Assembly (NCBI GenBank): GCA_022606425.2
Contig: JAHDVF020000840.1
Coordinates: 1,612,001 to 1,676,000 of the forward strand
Source: Lepidostoma basale
Lineage: Eukaryota; Arthropoda; Insecta; Trichoptera; Lepidostomatidae
Direction of reading: 5' to 3'
DNA length: 64,000 nt
A program made the translations under genes and the position numbers. The notes under the pieces are model-generated. The model was not told where the DNA came from and did no database searches. It worked only from the letters and a program-made list of their open reading frames with translations. This document shows, one piece after another, positions 53,082 through 64,000 of the stretch. Each line of letters opens with the position of its first letter. Position 1 is the stretch's first letter.

Positions 53082-53238
53082 TTGTGTTTTAACCACGGAA
53101 TTGTAGTAACATTTTAAGCCAAATAGTTCTGCTTGTATCCAAGCTTCATCAGAGCAATATAAAAACAGTTTTATATCGCCCTGATGAAGCGTGGGTACAG
53201 GGAAAACTAGCTGTCTTCAATTAATACAAAGTGTTTCT
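53082..53238. repeat. Foldback repeat HF-A, diverged copy
   Basis: The outer arm (ATGAACACTTTGTGTTTTAA, CCACGGAATTG) matches HF-A at 16.1 kb. The core is CTGATGA with GAAA on the plus arm (53,171-53,200), but stems are broken; the minus arm has AGAAC for GAAAC. Probably inactive. Confidence 0.7.
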
Positions 53239-54475
53239 TTTATTACATATATTTATTAATTTAGAGTGCTTGCAAAAATGCTTCATAGGATAATTTTCAC
53301 ACCAACAATTTTTAGCTCATTTTGATTAAGTGGACGATGTTAATATTTAAAGAAAATAAAACACATGTTTTAAAAATACCATTTATTTTAGTTGCCGAGG
53401 CCTTTTTATACAAATGTTTATTTATATAGGAACATTCTTGTATAAAAGAAGATAATATAGTATAGGTACTTAAGTCACAATACATAGCGTACCTACAATG
53501 TATAATATCAGTTTGTCGGTATGATATAGACATGTAAAAGTATTAGCGATGGAGTTAAGTGCAATCTCTTTTGATTAATTTTAAGGTTTTAATTTTGAAG
53601 TATGATGTTTAGTGCAGTAAAATAGTCATTAATGAGTACAAAGCGATTCTTCCCACGGTATTAAGAGTATATTCCTCCTCATACTGGACTATGTAGAGCG
53701 GAATTACCGTAAACTTTTATCATGCCTGAAACAAAAACCAAATATTAGAAAGAGTGATATGTTTATTAGCCAAATAATTTATTAGTTCAACTGATTAGTT
53801 GTGTCAATGTATTTGAAGTTAATGACACACTACTGCCAGAGCGGGTTGTTTAAATGATTCGTTCATAAGTACGTCCAAGTATTTCTTAATTGTGATTATT
53901 TCAAAGTTATGCTATTGTTCATCTTTCTTCCCACTGATGCAATTTTTAGAGATAGTTCCAATTCCATACGATTAACCAACGAGATACCCACTATCCTCTG
54001 AAAAGTAGGCACCATAAATATGTTAGCAAAATGTACATTTGTAAATTTGACTGCAGGTTATTTCAATAAGTCATTAATTTTAAATCTGGATTTTAAAATT
54101 ACAATGTATTAGAAGTTGTGTATTTTTGTACATTCAATGTGATTAATTCCATAAACTGAAAAGGTAATAATTAAACATAGCATAACTCCAAAATAACGTG
54201 TTGGTCCAGTCAGTCTTGGTGGTCTACACATTCATTCATTGTTATTGCAATACTCTCTAACTTTTGTCTGTGGGTGTCGCTTCATAACAAGAAAGTATAT
54301 AAATATATAATACATGGATATAATATATAGATTTATCGTTAGATAAAAGTGTTTCAAACTGTTAATTCTATTAGAGGAATGAACACAGAGATGGTTGACT
54401 ACTTGTTAAAACGATTTTGATAGGAATATTATTTGATTTGGTTGTTCTGCCAACTCTTCTACAGTGAGGGGTTGG
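53239..54475. other. 3' UTR and spacer of the large minus-strand gene
   Basis: Downstream of the stop at 54,476 on the minus strand. A polyadenylation-type AATAAA on the minus strand lies near 53,390. No other gene. Confidence 0.4.
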
Positions 54476-57400
54476 TCACAGTACATTGCACAGATATATT
54501 GGTACGTACTCCGTGCGAGTGTGTGAGGAGGACTTGCTCCGTCCTTCTCTCTCCTTGGTCCTCTCCCTCCCTCGCTCTCGGCCATAACTTCCCGGAGATC
54601 CTGCAGTTATAATATTAATCTATAACCCAATCTCTACTTCTTTCTAACTATTCTGAATTGTGTTATTTCAATTCCGAGTAGACCTGACTAGTACTAATGC
54701 AGAATATTGTAATGATATCTGGTATTATTAATATTATACCCTGTGAGCTTATTATCTGTTTAAATTATTTAACTATAAATGAAATATACTTAAATTATTC
54801 ACGTATAAAGTTTTATTTGTGTATTGAATAACAGCTATTAACCACAAAGAAATGATATTTCAGATGAAAATTTAAAAAATTCGAAAGAAAACAGCACATA
54901 AAGTAGTGAAATAATTGCAAAGACTGTGTTTTTTTTAATTTTTTTTAATAAGTTTGTTAAAGTGATGATTTAAGATTTTTAAATAATCAAGAAAGATTGA
55001 AAGAATTTGTTGGGAATATCTTAGTAAGTACTCGTAAATTGTTTTAACAGCTAGGTCTAATTCTAATTTCAATGCAGTTTTATTTTGTCTAATGTATTTA
55101 TGTATATTCTCATCTTGTTTGCTTTTTTAAACATAGAATTAATATAATTTAACTATTTAATATTGATGAAAACATTTTTATAATTTTCTAGAAGTTTCTA
55201 CATATTTTGCCATGCAGGAGATTATTAAATATACAAAACATTTGATGATGCCATAGTAAGGCAAAACAAATCACACTTATAACATATAATAAAACTTCTA
55301 GAAAACTGACATTAATATTATAAATTTAATATGAAATTTTACACCATTGTATTTACTTGTTTGCTACAATTTGTAAAAACTTACCAAGTTTATTACTTTG
55401 AGAAATATCTTTTTTCTTTACTTCACATTTGACTTCTGCGTGTCTGGCACGAACGCTATCTTGTGACGGATCTCTGCGGTGAGATGAAGATTCACGTTCT
55501 CTGCGTTTCTCTTTTGAACTATCGTGTTCCCGATGTCTGCTGATATACTCTTTAGTTCTAGATTTGTCATCATATTTCTCTCCGTGATGAAGTTCTTTAG
55601 TACCCCTGTCCTGAGACCTCTCTCTTCTGTGTGAAGACAGGTCTCTAATCTTCTTTTCACTGTGATGTGATGGAACTTCCCTGGATACTATTTTATTATG
55701 AGATCTGTCTTTATCATGTTGACTTTTTGAAGGTGGTTTTTCTGTATGAAGTAAAGTGGATTCTTCCTTAATTTTGTGTTGAGATTCTTCCTTCCGAGTG
55801 GTCCGAATTCTGTGTTGAGAGCTGATCCTAGGATGTGTGGAAGAATATTTTATCACCTCGTGGGATTCATCTCCGTGATAGGAGGCAGAATCTTTCGCCC
55901 TCACTCTCTCAGGCTGCCGGCCGCTTTCTCTGTCCAAGGACGTGTCAGCACTCCGGGACTTCTCTCTCACAAGACCTTTCATTCGGTTCAAGGAAGATAT
56001 TGTGCCTTCTTGTAGCTTTTCTCGCCGACGACTTCTTTCCTTGGAGCTTGATTTTATTTTACCATTGCTCATTTCTCTAATTCCATTTTTATCACTGACG
56101 GCCTTAATGGTAGACACAGCTGTTTTATGACGAATCTCTGGTAATATTGTCAGAGACCTAATAATGGAAAATTGAAAATATTAATAATTTCTGTAATTAA
56201 AACATCTTAAACAATGTCAAAATCTCAAAATTTTTGGTATAAAATTTACCAGGGAATTATTCAATGTTTTATAATCTTCCATGTGCTAGATCCCTCTAAT
56301 ATATTGTACATTATAACTTAGATTAGCCTAAATACATTTACCATTTGCTTGCTTACCGATTTGAATAATTAGATTCGTCCAACACTGTTGAAGCATGCTG
56401 ATGAACGGAAGAAGTAGAGCTCTTGATATCTGGATGTCGGCTGCTTCTTCTAGAAGACTTTCTCTTGCTGGCGTCTATCAAGTGAATGTGCGTGTGTGTG
56501 GGCAAGTCCTCTGAAGAACTGCCATGGATCTGCAGCAAAGCATCTCTGCTGTTGGCTCGATGTAACCTACGAGCCTTGACAGCCTCTACTGAAGATACCT
56601 TCTTTCGTTGTGGTTTTTCCGGTACCTCAGATTCCAAAATTTTACTCTTAACTTTGTGTGAGGCACTTCTCGTCTCTCTAACAATACTTTCGATGCTTGA
56701 ATTTGAAGAATTCTTGCTGCCGGATTTTTTCCCAATTATTGGATATGTTTTAATTTTTTCTTTACTGCCAAAGTTTGCCTGTACCCCTTTGTTTTCTAAA
56801 ACCTTTGCTTTGTGGGAATAAGTTTCCGATATTGTCTCTAAGGGTTTCGAGAATCTTTTTTTGTTGTGTCTTTTAGGATCGCCTTCTTCTCCCGAGCTAA
56901 ATTGACTCGACTCTTCCTCGGAATATCCATTGAGAGCTTGAAGAATTTCGTCCGCAGCCTTCGTCAATTCTTCTATGATAGATTCACCGGGATGCTTAGC
57001 TTTTATCGGCTTCGAGACAGAAACTTTGTTATTTGTGACAACATTTTCGTAAATCGGGTTTTCAACTGTCTCTCTCTGATTGTCATAAATGCGTTTATTA
57101 GATGCATGTTCTTTTAGTGGGGTAGAAGTGTTAGGTTTGGCGTAAGTGGAATTGGAAATTGATGTGTTAGTAACTCTTATAGATTTTCCTTTGCTCTCAG
57201 TCACACTTTGAGAATTGGTTGTGACTGTTTCCTGCGATGAACTGTCTTTGATACCAAAATAAGACAATTCGTGTTCTTTCAGTTTGCGCGCAGAGCCCCT
57301 AGATGGCATCAGAGAGCGCGGTGTTGAAATGGAGTCTGCAAATGTAGGCATGTTTTTCTCTTCTACTTTTTGTGAAATTTCTGAAGATTTTATGATGTTT

Positions 57401-60400
57401 GTTGAGCTATTGTTGTAGCTGGATATCCTCGTATCAAAAATTTGTTTCTTCTCCGCAACTGAATGATTCTTTATAATATTGTTCTGATCTGAAACCAAAG
57501 TCGGGGGACTGATCCTGTCGGGCAAGCGAGCATCGAGGTTTCTGCCGTTATCATGTATTTCTTTGTATCCTAGAAAAAAACACAAAATGCATAAAACATT
57601 TAGTATGTAAAAATTCGGCATATTATTCATAGACTATTCACAGTAACAAGCCCATTTATTTACTTCAGGTTAAAAAGAAAATCTCAGTTTGCATTTTATT
57701 ATAATTTATTAGTCTGCAGGTATTTCTCCAAGATTTCTTCCTAAAACACATTATAAGTCACGACACATGCGTAACGCGTGTTGCATAGGCGGTATTAGAG
57801 TGAATGGTGCGCATGATCCAAAGCAATCTTCACCAACCACCACTGAATGTTCATGCTGAATGAGGGTTATGGATGGTATAGGTATCGCTGGATGCGACCT
57901 CCGACTCGAGAAAAGTAATGTTAGAATGGAGTTACCTCGGGGGTCGGAGCAGTTAATGAGGTTATTGGGTTTAGCGGTTAGTCCGGAGCACTGCGGAAGA
58001 GCGGTGCGCCTCGCCCGCCGACGACTCCAAGAGAGACTGCCTCCGGGAGCTGGGGGCTCCGCGGGCCCTCTCCGGCCCCACGACAGTCCGGCGGAACGCC
58101 GCATGAGGCTGCACACTTCCTCATCAGCGGAATCCTCGCTACCCTCCCGGTTTTCGTACATTTTACGCAACTCGCGCAACTTACTTGTGTGCGCAGTCTT
58201 AACAAAGCACTTATCGTTTTCTCCCTTCAGCACCATGTTAGCTTCGGCCGGAGGAACCGTTCTTTTCACTAATGCTGTCGACTTCAGTTCGGACACGCTC
58301 TGTAACGACGGTCTGTGGTGATTGTGGTAAGTCTGTTTAGTCGGTGATAAGTCGATTGATATTTTGGTGGTAATATTTTCTCCTTTACTGTCCGTACAAT
58401 TAATACGATTAATACATAATACGTTAGTTCCTCTTTGTTCGGATCGAACAAGGCAATCTGAAAAGTTCAATATTCATTTTATTTTACAAAAACACACTTT
58501 GTAACTACATATATCATTCACAATGATATCAGAGGTACATGCATGTATTCTATGAAAAAATGCGTAAAACTTCAACTTATGATCGTATTTAAAATTAAAA
58601 GTTTCATGAATAGTCTAAATACAACAAATTTATAATGGTCCGTGTACGAGTATCATAGTTACTGGGAAATATTATAGTAAGTAATGTTATCGATGAATTT
58701 TTATTGAAGTCCCAAATTAAATTAAATGAAGTACATTATGATATGAATGTGTTATTGAATTGGAATTTTGTGGGTTGAGTCATGTGTTTTAATTCGTTGT
58801 TAAATCAATGACGTATTAGTCTTCGTATTAGATACCAGAGCCATGCAGAAGCAATGGAGATGACATGAGAAGTGAGGTGCGTGACCCGTGAGTGCAACAT
58901 TCAGTAAACCATTCAAATGTGAAATCACCCTAAACAAACACTTGACACCATTCAAGTTACAATTACAAATTTGTTTAATTATTGACTTGTTAACGTCACA
59001 TCATTGGATTTATCAAAATTGAAGTGATTATTGTCTTGTTAGAGATACAGCCTTACAATGTATGTGTGCTTGGTGGTGATGACGTGTATATTTGTAAAGC
59101 ATGCGTGACATTTGAAATTTTATTCATAAAATGATATCAAAAGCATAAAAATCACAATAAACAGATCGGTTTACGATGTATATCTTTTTTTTATCAACTC
59201 ACCTTCTGATTTGACAAAATGCTGCTTTTTATCTAAACGATGAAAAGATGTTTCTATAACAGCATCACCCCCATTCCCAAAATTTACTTTCGTAGAGTAG
59301 CCCTTGGGTTCCGCAGCAGCTATGGCTTCCGCGATAGATTTGTTCTTCGCAAGGCCCTTATTCACTTTAGAAACTTCACTAGCCGAAGCCAATAAAGGTG
59401 ACTCCTTGCCTAGTTTTGAGAAAGCGTCTTCATCTTTTGTATTTTGAAGAGGGAAATCGTCATCATTCTGGGAGTTATTGAGCAAAACGGAAGACTTCCA
59501 GAGGGCACTGTCTTCAGTACGCCTGACAGGGCGTAGCCGCACGCCCCAAAGACTGCGTTCCTCGCCTTCCTGGGCACTCTCTTCTTCCGTGGGGCCCTGC
59601 CCTAGTAGATAAGGCCGCGGTTTCACTGGCTTGTTTTTCAAAATTCCACGAGGATAATCGCCATCTAATGGATCACCGTTCATCTGGACCACGGACGAAG
59701 ATTCTTTTTTATCACTTTGATTCGAAGTTTCTTTGGTTGTCGATTTTATGTCTGTAATGATGCCATAGTTTAGTTTGAATTTTTCTTCGCAAACTGTAGT
59801 GTTCTCTTCAACCTTTGAAGTTTTGTTTTCTTCAACATTGTCGCCGAAGCGCATAACGGGGAGTTTCTTGTCGGTTTCCTTGGACGAGGCTACTCCGCCA
59901 CTCCTGCGTCGCCTCCTGAAATTGTTGGTGGATGGCGGTTTTCCTTCGGACTCGACTATATTGACACGACCCGATTCTGCCGTAAAATGAACCTCGGTTT
60001 TGCAAAATTCCACTTTCTTGTTTCTTCTCTCTAAGTTATCTTCTCCGTTCTCATCGATCTTAAGATCACCATTTGTCGAATGAAAGAATGTTTTGGACAC
60101 GGATGATGTTTTAGGCTCATACAGATCTCTGATTTCTTTTATGCCATCTACCGCAATAGTATGTCTCTTGGAAGGGAAAACTCCTTCGTCTGATTTGACG
60201 GAGGTCCCTGCAGAAGACACGACACTCAGTGTGGTCCCCTCGGAGAGTTTCCTAAAGAACAAGCGCTTGTTGTCGATATCCGGGGATTCCTCCGTCTTGA
60301 CCGGGACATGCAGAGCCGCATTGTCGGCATACATTGAGCTCGGGCGCGTCCTTTCCTTCTGGTCACCATTGAAATGTTCTCTGTCATCTTGCAAACATTT

Positions 60401-62663
60401 GTATTTGTTCGTACCATTGTGAATAGATGTTCCGAAGGATTTTCTTGTTTTCTGCAACCAGTCTTCAAATGTTTCTCGCTTTTCAGAGTTAGTAAGTGTT
60501 ACGACGGTACTGCGATTGTTAGAGTTATTGACGATACTACCGTTAGATAATGAGTTAACGAGCTCTGAAGATTGGCAGATTCCACTGTCAGTGGATGATT
60601 CAATGTTATTTTTATCGTGACTCGTCAGGGAATTATTCTCGCTTTTATTGCCGACTTTTTCAAACCCGTACGACTTTCTTCGCGCGTACCAATCATCGTT
60701 GCGACTGGAAGAAGCATTCGATATCTTGGACACCCTGGACTCCAAGCTGTTGGAACCCCCGGGGTAGTTGGGTTTCTTCTCGTTGAGTGCGTTTAGCATC
60801 GCTTCCATTCCGAACACGTAGGAACGCACGTGAGTTACTCTGGGCTCAGCTGGTGATTTATCTTCGGCTTTTGGAGGATAAAGCTCAGCCTCTACGCCGT
60901 CGTCCTTTACAGCAGACGGACAGGTGTCCTCTTCTGTCGCCCTCTCGAGTTCAGGTCTCTCGTCGACTTCTGCGGAAAATGTTTTTAAGCGTCCCCTGAC
61001 TTCATTCAACGTCTCGAGGCTGACGAAGCTTTTCGTTTTGAAGGCGCTCGACTTGGCGGTGAATGTATCGGAACTGTCAGTGTTTACGCTCTCAGATTCT
61101 TCGCGAATGACGCGGGTTTCCGCCGGTGAAGAGAATATCGACGGATACACGTTTTTCGGGAACAAGGCGATGTTTTGAACGTTTTCCAACTCACGCTTGA
61201 TTCGACTAACACTGCCCCAGTTGTCTGGCAGGTCCAGGGGCTTTCCCACAGCGGGGCTGCGGCGCGGAAACTGAAGAGACCTCCTTATCTTGGACGTTCT
61301 CCGCCACTCCTCCAGCTGTTCTGTCTCGTCTTTAAAGATGCTGTCCTTTTCTGGACAACTGTCGTAAAAGCTTTCTTCCGATTCGTTGTCGGGGTAGTTC
61401 ACTTTGTAATTCGTTTCGGTTTCTTTCTTTTCGTCCGAATTGATCGAGCGTTTGTCACTGTCACTTTTCACTTCCACAATGTCCACCCCGCTTGTCAGTT
61501 TGGAGACTCCGCTGGCCACCATGGCAGGGGAAGACAGCCCTCCGTGATCCGGAGCGGGGGAGGAGGTGGCGGTGCGGCCACGAGAGGGCGGCCTGCGCCC
61601 CCCTAGGGCCCCGCTACGCCCCACACTGGAACGTTCCTTTTGGGACCGAATATCTAACGGATTCACCGATAGCTGAAACAAATTAATGATTAAGAGTCAT
61701 CTGTGATAAGGAGAGTAAGACACTCGTACTATTCCTTCATCAAATCTGCCTTTATAACTTTGATTCATTCATTGGTTTTGGGTTTCTGGTATGCAAATTA
61801 TCTCGAATTAACGTCTTAGATAATGATATAATTATAATATCCGTTTATTGAAGGAAAACATGATGGCATTTATGAAATAGATGACCGCTGATCCATTTGT
61901 TGTTCCGTTTCAAAATAGTGTGTATAAAGATATTTCTAAAACCTATTTAATAACCCGAACCAATTATATCTGGAGATTATTAATTCATATTAAAAGAGAT
62001 TCAATCAATGACTACTGATTCGAACATTCTTTCAACAATTAAATGAAAGTCACATATTTGTTATCTAAAACCCAAAGGCTCAAAAGACTTAGTTAAATGA
62101 TTTATTTCACCAAGCGATAATTTACTTCACTTGTATAAATAAAAATGAAATTCAGTAAGGATCAATTTTATCTCAATAGAGACGAAGATGCAAACTGGAA
62201 ACTGAATATGGTGATCGAGGTGTTTACAGGACTTATGACCTGTCATTGGCTGGGTTAAGCGCACGCTTTATGTTTACGCTTAACCCAACCAATGGGTCAT
62301 AAGTCCTGTAAACACCTCGATCACCATATTCAGTTTCCAGTTTGCATCTTCGTCTCTATTGAGATAAAATTGATCCTTGAATTGATGACCCGCAATGTGT
62401 AAATAAAATCCAGTATTTGTATACATTCAAAATGTTGTATAAAATTCAGTAAGATCATTTTTACTTTGATTTTCAATATAATTTTGGATATTTACCTGAA
62501 GGTCCCCGAAGTGTCCCTGGGTGGAGTTGGACGAGGAGTGGGAGGTGGTGACGGAGGCGCGCAGCACGCGAAGCACGCCGGGCGCGCGTGCGGTCATCAC
62601 TTCCACCTGCCGGTGCGCCTGCACGGCGTGTCCGCCGGTGCGCACAGCCACCCCAGCCACCAT
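54476..62663 (-). CDS. Large disordered protein of unknown function (last six exons)
   Basis: Exons on the minus strand, in order: 62,496-62,663, 59,203-61,672, 57,936-58,457, 56,357-57,569, 55,385-56,157 and 54,476-54,600. GT/AG borders and phases (0, 1, 1, 2, 1) agree, giving about 1,756 residues to the stop. The N-terminal exon has an Ala/Val/Arg-rich block (MVAGVAVRTGGHAVQAHRQV). The rest is Ser/Lys/Glu-rich and apparently disordered. Notable strings are KVEFCKTEVHFTAESGRVNI (KVEF fits the RVxF protein-phosphatase-1 docking pattern), NNFRRRRRSGG, YPRGILKNKPVKPRPYL, EERSLWGVRLRPV, a Ser/Arg/His/Lys-rich region at 55.4-56.1 kb and the end YVPIYLCNVL. This looks like a scaffold or cytoskeletal/PP1-regulator type protein, but I do not recognise it. 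Earlier exons may lie to the right of the window, although the ATG at 62,663 directly after the acceptor could serve as a start in a shorter isoform. Confidence 0.7.
55150..55355. repeat. FB1 foldback MITE, diverged copy
   Basis: TTTTCTAGAAGTTTCTACAT, TTTTGCC, ACATTTGATGATGCCATAGT, AAGGCAAAACAAATCACA and AATAAAACTTCTAGAAAACT in family order, in the last intron of the large gene. Confidence 0.6.
58458..59202. other. Intron of the large gene
   Basis: AT-rich intron between the exons at 59.2 and 58.5 kb. No repeat recognised. Confidence 0.4.
61673..62157. other. Intron of the large gene, 5' half
   Basis: No coding or repeat features seen before the palindrome at 62,158. Confidence 0.4.
62158..62377. 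repeat. Near-perfect 220-bp palindrome
   Basis: The left arm begins AGGATCAATTTTATCTCAAT and the right arm ends ATTGAGATAAAATTGATCCT. About 100-bp arms differ only near the centre (GACCTGTCATTGGCTGGG versus GACCCATTGGTTGGG), with a short loop containing CACGCTTTATG. No family or target duplication was found. Confidence 0.88.
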
Positions 62664-62721
62664 CTGGTACAAAGAAATTCATCAATTATTTGAACAGCTG
62701 TTTGAGTGGAACATAAAAGGA

Positions 62722-62895
62722 AAATATGGTAGATTAAATGTGGTCTGGCACCCCTTTGCTGTTGCCGTCTTTAAATGCAAGTCCCGGAAGAACCGGGGAC
62801 AGGTCCAGAGAATGTACGAGTGAGGCTGACGAAAGGGCGCCGTTAGGCCCTATAACAGCCTCGGGTATGCGGTGGGAACTTCTTTGTTCCTTTAA
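62722..62895 (+). repeat. Unnamed interspersed repeat R1, copy 2
   Basis: AAATGTGGTCTGGCACC, CGAGTGAGGCTGACGAAAGG and CCCTATAACAGCCTCGGGTA match 35,405-35,640, ending in an A-rich run at 62,893. Confidence 0.65.
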
Positions 62896-62978
62896 AAAAA
62901 AACGCTGTTTGAAAAATAGGATGTCTTGCAATTAAAATTATACAAATTTTCAGTGCGTTAAAGGTATAAGTAAAACCC

Positions 62979-64000
62979 ATACAAATGTTTGCAAGATGAC
63001 AGAGAACATTCCAATGGTGACCAGAAGGAAAGGACGCGCCCGAGCTCAATGTATGCGGACAATGCGGCTCTGCATGTCCCGGTCAAGACCGAGGAATCCC
63101 CGGATATTGACAACAAGCGCTTGTTCTTTAGGAAACTCTCCGAGGGGACCACACTGAGTGTCGTCTCTTCTGCAGGGACCTCCGTCAAATCAGACGAAGG
63201 AGTTTTCCCTTCCAAGAGACATACTATTGCGGTAGATGGTATAATAGAAATCAGAGATCTGTATGAGCCTAAATCATCTTCCGTGTCCAAAACATTATTT
63301 CATTCGACAAATGGTGATCTTAAGATCGATGAAAATGGAGAGGATAGCTTGGAGAGAAGAAACAAGAAAGTGGAATTTTGCAAAACCGAGGTTCATTTTA
63401 CGGCAGAGTCGGGTCGTGTCAATATAGTTGAGTCCGAAGGAAAACCGCCATCCACCAACAATTTCAGGAGGCGACGCAGGAGTGGCGGAGTAGCCTCGTC
63501 CAAGGAAACCGACAAGAAACTCCCCGTTATGCGCTTCGGCGACAATGTTGAAGAAAACAAAACTTCAAAGGTTGAAGAGAACACTACAGTTTGCGAAGAA
63601 AAATGCAAACTAAACTATGGCATCATTACAGACATAAAATCCACAACCAAAAACCGCGGCCTTATCTACTAGGGCAGGGCCCCATGGAAGAAGAGAGTGC
63701 CCAGGAAGGCGAGGAACGCAGTCTTTGGGGCGTGCGGCTACGCCCCGTCAGGCGTACTGAAGACAGTGCCCTCTGGAAGTCTTCCGTTTTGCTCAATAAC
63801 TCCCAGAATGATGACAATTTCCCTTTTCAAAATACAAAAGATGAAGACGCTTTCTCAAAACTAGGCAAGGAGTCACCTTTATTGGCTTCGGCTAGTGAAG
63901 TTTCTAAAGTGAATAAGGGCCTTGCGAAGAACAAATCTATCGCGGAAGCCATAGCTGCTACCGAACCCAAGGGCTACTCTACGAAAGTAAATTTTGGGAA
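62979..64000 (+). pseudogene. Inverted partial duplicate of the large gene's main exon
   Basis: The plus strand repeats, in inverted order, 59,274-60,404 of the exon at 59.2-61.7 kb. It is open from ATACAAATGTTTGCAAGATG to a stop at 63,672. It keeps KVEFCKTEVHFTAESGRVNI and NNFRRRRRSGG but has substitutions (REHF to REHS, GIKEI to GIIEI, EEKF to EEKC). At about 63,651 roughly 109 bases are missing, including the ETSNQSDKKESSSVV to PRGILKNKPVKP part, shifting the frame to a TAG. Exon length minus 109 equals the copy length exactly (1,131 versus 1,022). About 19 differences were counted in the first 670 aligned bases (roughly 97 percent identity). It continues past the window end and lies antisense in an intron if the gene extends rightwards. 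Confidence 0.9.

Noticed and set aside
57751..57935. Stop-ending extension of the exon at 58 kb (ends CRDL)
   Set aside because: An in-frame GTAACT donor at 57,935 with matching phase 1 to the next exon gives a longer continuous protein. The extension is read-through, possibly a minor isoform.
57860..58321. 153-codon plus-strand open frame
   Set aside because: It is the antisense shadow of the GC-rich coding exon on the minus strand; no homology or splice logic.
61175..61606. 143-codon plus-strand open frame
   Set aside because: Antisense shadow of the large minus-strand exon.

Overview
This is a window of AT-rich, intron-containing animal DNA crowded with transposable elements. It most resembles an insect, probably a moth or butterfly. 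The evidence is a group II chitinase, a tandem pair of SERHL-type serine hydrolases, a sloth1/sloth2-type dicistronic locus, RTE-like retrotransposons with short tandem-repeat tails, tRNA-derived SINEs and a Helitron-like repeat. The order is an inference; no species can be named.

Layout. At 1.4-4.5 kb (+) lie the last four coding exons of a chitinase 10-like gene. At 7.6-9.9 kb (-) and 16.4-19.3 kb (-) are two SERHL-like alpha/beta hydrolase paralogues with matching three-exon structures. The first has a GC-AG intron and a one-base frameshift. At 23.3-26.2 kb (+) is a complete TRMT10A tRNA methyltransferase. At 32.9-50.7 kb (-) is a complete six-exon RETREG/FAM134 ER-phagy receptor whose introns hold many repeats. 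Head-to-head with it, at 51.3-51.8 kb (+), are two small ORFs matching sloth1 (UQCC5/SMIM4) and sloth2 (UQCC6/Brawnin), 32 bases apart. At 54.5-62.7 kb (-) are the last six exons (about 1,756 residues) of a large, mostly disordered protein that I do not recognise. From 62,979 to the window end a roughly 97 percent identical, inverted and broken copy of its largest exon lies in its upstream intron.

The repeats are well enough preserved to show insertion history. An RTE-like LINE sits in a foldback MITE with an 11-base target duplication, and itself carries a 9-base-duplicating TIR element. A 560-base MITE sits in a SINE with a TGGT duplication. A hAT element has an 8-base duplication. A TTAA-flanked element in TRMT10A intron 1 carries a nested TA-flanked MITE. 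One RTE copy shows a classic 5' inversion. Mariner and pogo remnants and at least ten copies or half-copies of one foldback MITE are also present.

The most unusual signal is a set of palindromic repeats (16.1, 33.9 and 53.1 kb) plus a single-arm copy (48.2 kb) carrying hammerhead-ribozyme-like cores. Two of them have a perfect 4-bp stem I, and three intact cores have a tiny palindromic stem III, as in the minimal hammerheads of Penelope-like retroelements.

The host genes do not form one pathway. RETREG and the sloth pair probably share a 647-base divergent promoter. The SERHL pair is a local duplication. All splice sites were called by eye from consensus sites, reading-frame continuity and, for SERHL, comparison of the paralogues.
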